From Flavobacteriales bacterium (GTDB lineage Bacteria; Bacteroidota; Bacteroidia; Flavobacteriales_D; SKUL01), in contig SKUL01000350.1 of NCBI GenBank assembly GCA_007129985.1, positions 1-5,401 on the forward strand: a stretch of DNA of 5,401 nucleotides, given 5' to 3'. How positions within the stretch are numbered: the stretch's first letter is position 1; each line of letters opens with the position of its first letter. This document shows, in pieces, positions 1 through 5,401 of this stretch. The notes under the pieces were generated by a model. That model was not told the DNA's origin. It was given only the letters and a program-made list of their open reading frames with translations, and did not search any database. The position numbers and the translations under genes are program-made.

Positions 1-2
1 CC

Positions 3-605
3 TCCATCAACACAAGTGGTCATGAAGACGGCCCGTTCGTATCGCCCGACGGTAAATACCTGTATTTCTCATCCACCTCACACAACAGCATTGGTGGATA
101 CGACATCTTCAGGGCTGCCTACAATCCGCAAACGGGGCTTTTTGAGAACCCGGAGAGTTTGGGTTTCCCCATCAATACGGTGTATGACGACATCTACCTC
201 GTTACCGATGCAAGCGGTAAATCCGGTTATTACTCAACCAACAAGGCAGGTGGCTACGGAGGGCACGACATCTATCGCGTAGTTTTTGGTGCTCCCGACC
301 CCAAAATTCTGGTGCAAGGCGTTATGCGCGATAATCAAAATAATCCTTTGCGCGCAGAAATACATGTTTATCAGCAAGATGAAGCAGGCGCCGAGCCGAT
401 GATTTTTGTGTCGAATGCACAAACCGGTAGATATCTGATGGTGCTGAATCCGTCAACGAGGTACCGCGTTGAAATGAATGCCCTGGATTTTGAAACCCTG
501 GAGCTCGAAATGCAGTATGAAGGGGAGTGGAGAGAACAAATCACGGAGGTAATCCGCGATTTTACCCTCACACCCATTCACGGACAGAGTTCCAATGAGT
601 ATTAA
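3..605 (+). CDS. PD40 beta-propeller / regulatory-like domain envelope protein, C-terminal part (5' end outside window)
   Basis: Partial gene: the frame is open from base 3 to the TAA at 603-605, giving the last 200 residues; the real start lies upstream. Visible residues 9-24 hold a PD40 (WD40-like) blade with the SPDGKYLYFSS signature, followed by a GGYDIF strand near 31-36. A second blade covers about 61-95 and ends in GGYGGHDIYR (83-92). From about 98 to 172 the pattern fits a carboxypeptidase-regulatory-like beta-sandwich (ILVQGVMRDNQNNPLRAEIHVY). PD40 plus this sandwich is the middle architecture of PorE-like envelope proteins of Bacteroidota, which normally continue into an OmpA C-terminal peptidoglycan-binding domain. 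Here the protein stops about 28 residues after the sandwich, so that domain is absent. The gene overlaps the PorP/SprF gene by 11 bases, which supports a shared envelope role. It is probably periplasmic or outer-membrane associated. N-terminal domains such as TPR repeats, and any signal peptide, cannot be seen. Confidence 0.85.
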   Translation, partial: SINTSGHEDGPFVSPDGKYLYFSSTSHNSIGGYDIFRAAYNPQTGLFENPESLGFPINTVYDDIYLVTDASGKSGYYSTNKAGGYGGHDIYRVVFGAPDPKILVQGVMRDNQNNPLRAEIHVYQQDEAGAEPMIFVSNAQTGRYLMVLNPSTRYRVEMNALDFETLELEMQYEGEWREQITEVIRDFTLTPIHGQSSNEY

Positions 606-1605
606 AGCACATATCGCACTTCTGCTTGGTTTGCTGCTGGCGGGCCTCACTTCGGCCCAGGATGCCCACTTTACCCAGTTTTATGCAGCACCAACCTACC
701 TGAATCCAGCTTTTGCGGGCTCTACGGCGCAGAGCAGGGTTGCCATGAATTACCGCCACCAGTGGCCTTCCATTCCCGGAGCTTTTGTGACCCACAACGT
801 GGCCTTCGACCAGTTTTTCAGCGGCATCAATAGCGGTATTGGCGTAATGGTGACCCACGACAGAGCAGGAAGCGGAGCCATGACCCACACCAACATTGGC
901 TTGCAATATGCCTACGAGGTCCAGCTCAACAGAAAATGGTCGTTCAGGCCGGCCATCCACGCCTCGGTATCGCAGCGCAGTTTGGATTTTAACCGCCTCA
1001 CTTTTGGTGACCAACTCTTACGAAACAACGCCGGCTCAACCATTGACCCCGACATCATTCAATTCTCCGGTCAAAATGCATTCTACCCCGACTTTGGTTC
1101 GGGGATGTTGTTGTATTCTGAAAAACTGTGGTTTGGTGTGAGTGCCCACCACCTGAACCGACCCAATGAGAGCCTCCTTCAGCAGGAAAGCCGTGTTCCC
1201 ATCCGCTACTCTGTTCACGGGGGTTGGCGCATGCGTGTTAATGAGCGCAACTACAACAGTCCGAAGCAGCACATCGTTACAGCCTTTCACTACCGTTCGC
1301 AGGGCGACTACGACCAACTAGATGTGGGCGTGTATTACGAATACGAGCCCATCACCTTTGGGGTGTGGTACCGCGGACTTCCCGGTGTGAAGCAAACCAC
1401 CAACTACGTCAACCATGATGCCCTTGCCTTGATGCTCGGCGTTGAGGTGAAAAACATCTACATCGGCTATTCGTACGACATTACCATCAGCAATCTCGCT
1501 GTAAATACAGGAGGGTCGCACGAGGTGTCACTGGTTTCTCAATTTGCCAGTCGCCGAAAGAAGAAGAAAACCCGCCAGCGACTTATTCCTTGCGCCAAAT
1601 TCTAG
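595..1605 (+). CDS. PorP/SprF family type IX secretion-associated outer-membrane protein
   Basis: Complete 336-residue protein. A hydrophobic signal peptide covers residues 1-21 (LLLGLLLAGLTSA), with likely cleavage just before QDAHFTQFY. The mature start, QDAHFTQFYAAPTYLNPAF (22-40), is the hallmark of the PorP/SprF family. The body alternates short aromatic-rich strands and turns, as expected for an outer-membrane beta-barrel. The C-terminal part carries the family block IGYSYDITISNL (290-301) followed by GGSHEVSL (306-313). It ends in a basic stretch (RRKKKKTR, 320-327) and IPCAKF. Founding members are needed for type IX secretion (PorP) or for secretion of the gliding adhesin SprB (SprF). 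Most genomes carry many paralogues paired with different surface proteins, so the specific partner cannot be named. The ATG at 595 lies inside the end of the upstream PD40 gene, suggesting coupled translation. No strong Shine-Dalgarno sequence is seen. The family call is firm; whether this copy is the core T9SS one is unknown. Confidence 0.93.
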   Translation: MSIKAHIALLLGLLLAGLTSAQDAHFTQFYAAPTYLNPAFAGSTAQSRVAMNYRHQWPSIPGAFVTHNVAFDQFFSGINSGIGVMVTHDRAGSGAMTHTNIGLQYAYEVQLNRKWSFRPAIHASVSQRSLDFNRLTFGDQLLRNNAGSTIDPDIIQFSGQNAFYPDFGSGMLLYSEKLWFGVSAHHLNRPNESLLQQESRVPIRYSVHGGWRMRVNERNYNSPKQHIVTAFHYRSQGDYDQLDVGVYYEYEPITFGVWYRGLPGVKQTTNYVNHDALALMLGVEVKNIYIGYSYDITISNLAVNTGGSHEVSLVSQFASRRKKKKTRQRLIPCAKF

Positions 1606-1628
1606 CGAGGAGCATGACGGGGCAATTA

Positions 1629-1659
1629 CCGAAGAGAGTTTTCGGAATCTTCTTTTTTT
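1629..1659 (+). terminator. Putative Rho-independent terminator after the PorP/SprF gene
   Basis: CCGAAGA (1629-1635) can pair with TTTTCGG (1639-1645) through seven pairs including one G-U, around a 3-base GAG loop. The T-rich stretch AATCTTCTTTTTTT follows, with seven uninterrupted T at 1653-1659. It begins 24 bases after the TAG of the PorP/SprF gene. The stem is modest and the pure T run starts seven bases after it, so termination may be partial. No folding calculation was done. Confidence 0.45.
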
Positions 1660-1671
1660 CAAATCTTTCTT

Positions 1672-1679
1672 TAATTTAG
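1672..1679 (+). promoter_or_regulatory. Weak candidate -7 element for the SiaB-like gene
   Basis: TAATTTAG differs at one base from the Bacteroidota -7 consensus TAnnTTTG and lies 18 bases before the ATG at 1698. That would leave a leader of roughly a dozen bases. No convincing TTTG -33 element is present at the usual spacing; the region there is mostly T-rich. The position between a likely terminator and a gene start supports it more than the motif does. Confidence 0.25.
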
Positions 1680-1697
1680 GCGGCAGCAATTCAGCAC

Positions 1698-2300
1698 ATG
1701 ACCGCCAGACCGGAACAAATCAAGGCAAACTGCGAAGCGTTATTCAACAAACGCTACGAGGGCTATCGGCAATCCGGTGAGTTGATACTTCTTTCCTACT
1801 TCGGTACGCTTGACCAAAGCCTCACTTTTATTCTGTCCAACAAGGTGGAGCAAATACTGGAGCGACACGAGCCTTCCAGAAACATCATCAAGCGCATTTT
1901 CAGCATTCTGATTGAAAGCCTGCAAAACGTGCGTCACCACTCCTACAAAACAGTGATAGAGGATGAAATTGCGGGTATCATTGTCACACGGTCTGACAAG
2001 TACTACGCCATTAGGGTAATGAACCTCGCCGATGAAAACGCGCGCCTGATTCTCCAAAACCGCATTGACCAAATCAACGACCTGAACAACGCCCAACTCA
2101 AAACGAGGTACCTCGAAACGATGACCAATGGAATGATTTCGGACAAAGGCGGAGCAGGTTTGGGCATCATCACCATGGCGCTGAAATCCCGCCAGAAAAT
2201 AGAACTCGATTTTGACGAACTCAGCTCGGGGCTATACCTGGTGAACCTGTGCTTCCGCATTGCGCTGGCCGGTTCAGACGACGCTGCCCACGCTGATTGA
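1698..2300 (+). CDS. SiaB family protein kinase (GHKL-type fold, SiaC partner-kinase class)
   Basis: Complete 200-residue cytosolic protein with no signal peptide or membrane segment. The N-terminal part (about 30-60) shows the SiaB pattern LLSYFGTLDQSLT followed by a helical stretch. Residues 72-82 (IESLQNVRHHS) match an N-box of the GHKL ATPase/kinase fold, with E73 and N77 as likely catalytic and magnesium-binding residues. DKGGAGLGI (149-157) matches the G box that closes over ATP. In Pseudomonas aeruginosa the SiaB kinase phosphorylates the small protein SiaC, while the PP2C-type SiaA removes the phosphate, and SiaC controls the diguanylate cyclase SiaD. Homologues in Bacteroidota are usually annotated by family only. 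Neither flanking gene looks like SiaC or a SpoIIE/PP2C phosphatase, so partner and output are unknown here. It is likely transcribed on its own, between a probable terminator upstream and the promoter of gcvT downstream. Kinase family is well supported; substrate is inference. Confidence 0.82.
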   Translation: MTARPEQIKANCEALFNKRYEGYRQSGELILLSYFGTLDQSLTFILSNKVEQILERHEPSRNIIKRIFSILIESLQNVRHHSYKTVIEDEIAGIIVTRSDKYYAIRVMNLADENARLILQNRIDQINDLNNAQLKTRYLETMTNGMISDKGGAGLGIITMALKSRQKIELDFDELSSGLYLVNLCFRIALAGSDDAAHAD

Positions 2301-2325
2301 TTCGGGGTCTTTTGCTCCATTGTGC

Positions 2326-2333
2326 TACTTTTG
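2326..2333 (+). promoter_or_regulatory. Bacteroidota-type promoter (-7 element) upstream of gcvT
   Basis: TACTTTTG matches TAnnTTTG, the -7 consensus used by the primary sigma factor of Bacteroidota, at every fixed base. It sits in the short gap between the SiaB-like gene and gcvT, 47 bases before the chosen ATG. A transcription start near 2340 would give a leader of about 40 bases. The -33 part is weak: a TTG at 2297-2299 is 26 bases away, longer than usual, and TTTG at 2311-2314 is too close. The element would drive the whole gcvT-comB-yggS-HEAT run. Confidence 0.55.
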
Positions 2334-2380
2334 CAGCGCATCGCCGAAAGGCAATTATTCCTGTTATATCATCACTCAAC

Positions 2381-3454
2381 ATGAAAAAAACTCCTCTCTA
2401 CCATAAACATGTGGCACTCGGTGCCAAAATGGTTCCTTTTGCCGGATTCGAAATGCCTGTGCAATATGCCGGCGTAACCGAAGAACACCTCGCTGTGCGC
2501 GAAAAACTCGGCGTATTCGACGTTTCTCACATGGGCGAATTTCGCGTGAAGGGTCCCGGGGCGCTGGATCTTATCCAAAAGGTTTGCTCCAACGATGCCT
2601 CCAAACTTTTCGACGGCAAGGTGCAGTACTCTTGCTTTCCGAATGACATGGGCGGCATTGTAGATGATTTGCTCGTGTACCGAATCAGCGAGGAAGAGTA
2701 TTTTCTGGTGGTAAACGGCGCCAACATTGACAAAGACTGGGAGTGGATTAATCGCCACAACGACACAGGCGCGGTGCTCACCAACGAGTCGGACGACTAT
2801 GCCCTGCTTGCGGTTCAGGGTCCGGATGCTGTGAAGGCTTTGCAGCCACTGACAGAGGTTGACCTCGCCTCGATGGGTTACTACACATTTGTTATGGGCG
2901 AATTTGCCGGCTTGAGCAACGTTATCATCTCCGCCACGGGATACACGGGTGCCGGTGGTTTTGAGCTGTACGTGAAACCCAATCAGGCCGAAGCACTGTG
3001 GGATGCAGTTATCAAAGCCGGAGCCCAGCCTACCGGACTTGCCGCGCGCGACACGCTCCGTTTGGAAATGGGTTTTTGCCTCTACGGAAATGACATTGAC
3101 GATGCAACCTCACCGCTTGAAGCCGGTCTCGGTTGGATTACCAAATTCACCAAAACTTTCATCAACTCCGAGGCGCTCCTCAAGCAAAAGGAAAACGGTG
3201 TGGAGAATAAACTGGTGGGTTTTGAGCTGGTTGACAGAGGAATTGCCCGGAAAGACTACGAAATTGCCGATGCCGACGAAAACATAGTAGGACGCGTAAC
3301 CAGCGGAACCATGAGCCCGTCGCTCAAAAAAGCCATCGGAATGGGGTATGTGCCTGCTCACCTCGCTTCACCCGGAACCGAAATCAACGTGGTGGTGCGA
3401 AACAAGTTTTTGAAAGCCCACGTGGTGAAAATTCCATTTTACCAAAAGCCATGA
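2381..3454 (+). CDS. gcvT: Glycine cleavage system T protein (aminomethyltransferase)
   Basis: Complete 357-residue protein, the usual length for GcvT (about 360). It takes the aminomethyl group from the lipoyl arm of H protein, releases ammonia and forms 5,10-methylene-tetrahydrofolate in the cytosol. Family blocks are in order: TPLYHKHVALGAKMVPFAGF (4-23), DVSHMGEF (47-54), GGIVDDLLVY (91-100) with the conserved acidic pair that includes the catalytic Asp, ATGYTGAGGFELY (185-197) in the folate-binding core, RDTLRLEMGFCLYGND (223-238), and SGTMSPSLKKAIGMGYV (308-324) in the C-terminal barrel. The start was set at ATG 2381 because the family N-terminus begins there. The frame is open back to a TTG at 2297, but those extra 28 residues are unlike GcvT and would overlap the promoter. 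No Shine-Dalgarno sequence is visible, as is common in the phylum. No gcvH or gcvP is adjacent, so the other subunits must be encoded elsewhere. It overlaps the next gene by four bases. Confidence 0.96.
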   Translation: MKKTPLYHKHVALGAKMVPFAGFEMPVQYAGVTEEHLAVREKLGVFDVSHMGEFRVKGPGALDLIQKVCSNDASKLFDGKVQYSCFPNDMGGIVDDLLVYRISEEEYFLVVNGANIDKDWEWINRHNDTGAVLTNESDDYALLAVQGPDAVKALQPLTEVDLASMGYYTFVMGEFAGLSNVIISATGYTGAGGFELYVKPNQAEALWDAVIKAGAQPTGLAARDTLRLEMGFCLYGNDIDDATSPLEAGLGWITKFTKTFINSEALLKQKENGVENKLVGFELVDRGIARKDYEIADADENIVGRVTSGTMSPSLKKAIGMGYVPAHLASPGTEINVVVRNKFLKAHVVKIPFYQKP

Positions 3455-4203
3455 TGAAAGACGATTTTCCGGACAAAAAGCGGGTGGAGGTTTGTCCTTC
3501 GCCCAAGCAGTTTGAGTTGTACCAGTGGGACTTCGACATTGTGGTGGCCATTGACGTATTGCGTGCCACCACGGCCATCTGTACGGGTCTGGATTTCGGG
3601 GTGAAGAAAATCATTCCCGTTTCCACCCTCGAGGAGGCTTTTGAGTACCGCCGAAAAGGCTACATCGTGGGTGCCGAGCGAAACGGCGAAATCGTGGAGG
3701 GCTTTGCTTTTGGCAACTCTCCCTTCAGCTACATGAACAAAGCCTTCAAAGGCAAAACCCTCGTGCTCACCACCACCAACGGTACCCGCGCCATCAACCT
3801 CGCCAGCAAAACACACACAGTGGTGGTAGGAGCGCTGGTGAATCTCGACGCCATCATTCAATGGCTCATCGAGCAGGATAGAAATGTGTTGCTGCTCTGC
3901 TCGGGCTGGAAGGATAAATTTAACCTTGAGGACACCGTTTGTGCCGGCGCCATCACCGAAGGGCTGCTCGCGACCAACAAATTCAAATCCGACGAGGACT
4001 CTACCATCTCGGCCATGTTCCTCTACCAAAGTGCCCGCGATAACTATTTCTCTTTCCTCAAGCACAGCTCTCACCGACGCAGACTCAAAAGGCTCAACCT
4101 GAACGAAGACATCAAGTACTGCCTCACGCCCAACCAAACGGATATCATTCCGATTCTCCGAAACGGCGCACTCGAGAAGCTCGAAAGAGATGATAGCAAG
4201 TAG
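3451..4203 (+). CDS. comB: 2-phosphosulfolactate phosphatase (ComB family)
   Basis: Complete 250-residue cytosolic protein. ComB is a magnesium-dependent phosphatase that converts (R)-2-phospho-3-sulfolactate to 3-sulfolactate; in methanogens this is a step toward coenzyme M. Family motifs seen are AIDVLRATT (33-41), GAERNGE (74-80), GFAFGNSP (84-91), TTTNGT (107-112) and the cysteine-containing CSGWKDKFNLEDTVCAG (150-166). Together they give a firm family match at normal length. The start codon ATG 3451 overlaps the gcvT stop (ATGA). A second ATG at 3454 is equally possible and changes only one residue. Bacteria do not make coenzyme M this way as a rule. In Bacillus a homologue belongs to a sulfolactate route, and in Bacteroidota the role is not settled. 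Sulfolactate or other C3 sulfonates, or a different phosphate ester, are possible substrates. No ComA-like synthase or ComC-like dehydrogenase is in view. Family is sure; in vivo substrate is open. Confidence 0.9.
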   Translation: MMKDDFPDKKRVEVCPSPKQFELYQWDFDIVVAIDVLRATTAICTGLDFGVKKIIPVSTLEEAFEYRRKGYIVGAERNGEIVEGFAFGNSPFSYMNKAFKGKTLVLTTTNGTRAINLASKTHTVVVGALVNLDAIIQWLIEQDRNVLLLCSGWKDKFNLEDTVCAGAITEGLLATNKFKSDEDSTISAMFLYQSARDNYFSFLKHSSHRRRLKRLNLNEDIKYCLTPNQTDIIPILRNGALEKLERDDSK

Positions 4204-4855
4204 GCTACAAAACATTCGCGAGCAACTGCTGCCGGGCGTAACGCTGGTTGCTGTTTCCAAAACCCGCTCCAGCGATGAGATAATGGAGGCCTATAACGCC
4301 GGCCAGCGCGTGTTTGGAGAAAATCGTGCACAGGAAATGGCCGCTAAGTTTGAGGAACTTCCCAAAGACATACAATGGCACATCATAGGCCATTTGCAGC
4401 GCAACAAGGTGAAATTCATTGCGCCTTTTGTACACCTTGTTCATTCGGTTGATTCTTTTCGGCTGCTGAAAGAAATTAACAAGGAAGCAGCGCATCACAA
4501 CAGGACCATTCCCGTTTTGCTGCAATACCATATTGCACGCGAAGATTCTAAATACGGCCTTAAGGAACCCGTGCCGTCCTTTCTTACCGATGGCTCGATG
4601 GATGCCGTGAAAAACGTGGAAATCTGCGGAGTGATGGGCATGGCAACTTTTACCGACGACGAAGCCCTGATTCGGGAGGAGTTCAGAAAATTGCGCGGCA
4701 TTTTTGAGCAATTGAAACAAGGCGTGATGTGCGGAAATGAAGCTTTTCGCGAAATCAGCATGGGTATGAGTGCCGATTTTCTGCTGGCTCAGCATGAAGG
4801 AAGCACCATGGTTAGAGTGGGAAGTGATATTTTTGGAGAAAGGAATTACACATGA
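4190..4855 (+). CDS. yggS: YggS/PROSC family pyridoxal-phosphate homeostasis protein
   Basis: Complete 221-residue protein with the fold-type III PLP-binding barrel of the YggS/YBL036C/PLPBP family. It has no known catalytic activity; it binds PLP and keeps B6 vitamers and amino-acid pools balanced. Lys24 in VAVSKT (20-25) is the PLP Schiff-base lysine. Other conserved blocks are FGENRAQE (42-49), WHIIGHLQRNK (63-73), HSVDS (85-89), GVMGMATFTDD (147-157) and SMGMSADFLLA (190-200), followed by GSTMVRVGSDIFGER (204-218), where the phosphate-binding Ser/Thr and Gly residues lie. Length is close to the typical 220-235. ATG 4190 lies 14 bases inside the end of comB, with GAAAGAG just upstream as a possible weak ribosome site. 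The N-terminus is short but retains the usual SRLQNIREQL helix. Position after gcvT fits a link to PLP-dependent glycine and serine metabolism, though yggS has varied neighbours across bacteria. Confidence 0.95.
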   Translation: MIASRLQNIREQLLPGVTLVAVSKTRSSDEIMEAYNAGQRVFGENRAQEMAAKFEELPKDIQWHIIGHLQRNKVKFIAPFVHLVHSVDSFRLLKEINKEAAHHNRTIPVLLQYHIAREDSKYGLKEPVPSFLTDGSMDAVKNVEICGVMGMATFTDDEALIREEFRKLRGIFEQLKQGVMCGNEAFREISMGMSADFLLAQHEGSTMVRVGSDIFGERNYT

Positions 4856-5397
4856 GCGCAAAAGACAAATCGGCTCAGGCGGCCTACGCCAAGGTGCTGC
4901 GAAACTTGTTCTCGGCGAGCGATGAAGAGGTGATGGCGGCGGTAAAAGAGCTGTCGGACAGCGGCGACGACCAGGCTATTTTTCCGCTGTTGGAAGTTTT
5001 GCTCAACGGCTCTGAGGATGCCCGGGAAGCTGTAACCTCCGTGCTCTATCAGCTCAAAAACCGAAAAGCAGCGCAGGCGCTCGTGGATGCCCTCGAAAAT
5101 CCCAAATACCTTCCCGTGCGGAAAACCATTCTGGCTTCATTCTGGAACAGCGGTATTATGCCGGTTGACAAACTTCCGCTACTCTGCGCCATCGCCGCCG
5201 AAGGTGATTTTGAAGAGGCCTTTGAAGTGCTTACCATCGTGGAGGCCATGGACGTGCAACTGGAGCCCGCAGAGCTGGAGCCCGCCGAAGAGGCTGTGCG
5301 CGAGTTTCTGATGCACCATGACGATTCGCACCCCAGCCACGGCATTATGGAGTCGCTGCAGGTGGCGCTCTCCAATCTCGAATCCCAAAACGGATGA
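4852..5397 (+). CDS. HEAT-like helical repeat protein of unknown function
   Basis: Complete 181-residue acidic, probably cytosolic protein without signal peptide or membrane segment. The sequence falls into paired amphipathic helices that resemble HEAT repeats: about 25-53 (EEVMAAVKELSDSGDDQAIF...), 54-84 (REAVTSVLYQLKNRKAAQAL...), 85-118 and 119-156. Such folds act as protein-binding scaffolds; no catalytic motif is seen. Residues 137-146 are a tandem LEPAE-LEPAE. The start ATG 4852 overlaps the yggS stop as ATGA and has AAAGGA (4839-4844) seven bases upstream, a better Shine-Dalgarno match than most genes here. Its place as fourth gene after gcvT, comB and yggS suggests co-expression but does not reveal a partner. 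The HEAT assignment rests on helix pattern by eye and could be a related alpha-solenoid; the reality of the gene is well supported. Confidence 0.8.
   Translation: MSAKDKSAQAAYAKVLRNLFSASDEEVMAAVKELSDSGDDQAIFPLLEVLLNGSEDAREAVTSVLYQLKNRKAAQALVDALENPKYLPVRKTILASFWNSGIMPVDKLPLLCAIAAEGDFEEAFEVLTIVEAMDVQLEPAELEPAEEAVREFLMHHDDSHPSHGIMESLQVALSNLESQNG
5260..5289 (+). repeat. 15-base in-frame tandem duplication inside the HEAT-like gene
   Basis: Two adjacent 15-base units start at 5260 and 5275. They are identical at 13 of 15 positions, and both encode LEPAE. The unit length keeps the reading frame. It is short and may be a recent slippage duplication or chance in an acidic linker between helices. Confidence 0.6.
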
Positions 5398-5401
5398 AAT
5401 C
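5394..5401 (+). CDS. Possible start of a fifth gene in the run (cut by window end)
   Basis: ATGAAATC begins at the last codons of the HEAT-like gene, with the ATG overlapping its TGA as ATGA. This is the same arrangement as at 3451 and 4852. Only two full codons (Met-Lys) are visible, so neither the gene nor its product can be confirmed. Confidence 0.3.

Noticed and set aside
568..1014. Open frame of 148 codons on the minus strand over the PorP/SprF start
   Set aside because: It overlaps the signal peptide and family hallmark of the real gene on the plus strand and has no domain pattern.
2297..2380. N-terminal extension of GcvT from a TTG at 2297
   Set aside because: The 28 added residues do not look like GcvT, they span the TACTTTTG promoter element, and the family N-terminus begins at ATG 2381.
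2301..2380. Possible riboswitch in the gcvT leader
   Set aside because: The gap is only 80 bases and the predicted leader about 40, too short for a glycine riboswitch, and no strong stem is seen.
3439..4260. Long open frame of 273 codons on the minus strand
   Set aside because: It is antisense to comB, which has full family motifs; the minus-strand product shows no recognisable domain and reflects codon bias of the opposite strand.
4523..4561. YHIAREDSKYG in YggS differs from the QINISDENSKSG-type loop of the E. coli protein
   Set aside because: The Ser-Lys-aromatic-Gly core is kept and, from memory, similar variants are usual in Bacteroidota, so it is not a sign of lost function.
4205..4861. 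Open frame of 218 codons on the minus strand
   Set aside because: It is antisense to yggS, which is strongly supported by conserved blocks; the product has no recognisable pattern.

Overview
The window reads as a chromosomal segment from a member of the Bacteroidota, probably a Flavobacteriia-like lineage. The main evidence is a complete PorP/SprF-family outer-membrane protein, a group essentially restricted to this phylum. Supporting evidence is a TAnnTTTG-type -7 promoter element, start codons with little or no Shine-Dalgarno sequence, and a SiaB-type kinase of the kind common in the phylum. Genus or species cannot be resolved from the sequence. All genes lie on the + strand and coding density is very high. 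The two gaps are only about 92 and 80 bases, and no RNA gene, mobile element, CRISPR array or long repeat is visible.

Region 1 (bases 3-1605) is a cell-envelope pair. It holds the C-terminal 200 residues of a PD40 beta-propeller protein with a regulatory-like beta-sandwich domain, cut by the window edge. This overlaps by 11 bases a full-length, signal-peptide-bearing PorP/SprF protein. Such pairs are linked to the type IX secretion/gliding machinery or to surface-protein anchoring. A hairpin with a T tract follows and probably ends this unit.

Region 2 (1698-2300) is a single small gene for a SiaB-family (GHKL-type) protein kinase. It has recognisable ATP-binding N and G boxes, but no SiaC or SiaA/SpoIIE-type partner is visible next to it.

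Region 3 (2301 to the window end) starts with a good Bacteroidota promoter and runs through four tightly packed genes. They are gcvT (aminomethyltransferase of glycine cleavage), a ComB-type 2-phosphosulfolactate phosphatase, a YggS/PROSC pyridoxal-phosphate homeostasis protein, and a small acidic HEAT-like helical-repeat protein of unknown function. Junctions overlap by 4, 14 and 4 bases, which suggests co-transcription and translational coupling. A fifth gene may begin at 5394 in the same ATGA style. The shared theme may be amino-acid, one-carbon and sulfonate metabolism, since glycine cleavage and YggS both relate to PLP-dependent chemistry, but that link is inference.

I see no clearly new system here. 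The points most worth a second look are the isolated SiaB kinase, the ComB homologue outside coenzyme M biosynthesis, the PD40 protein that ends without an OmpA domain, and the uncharacterised HEAT-like protein.
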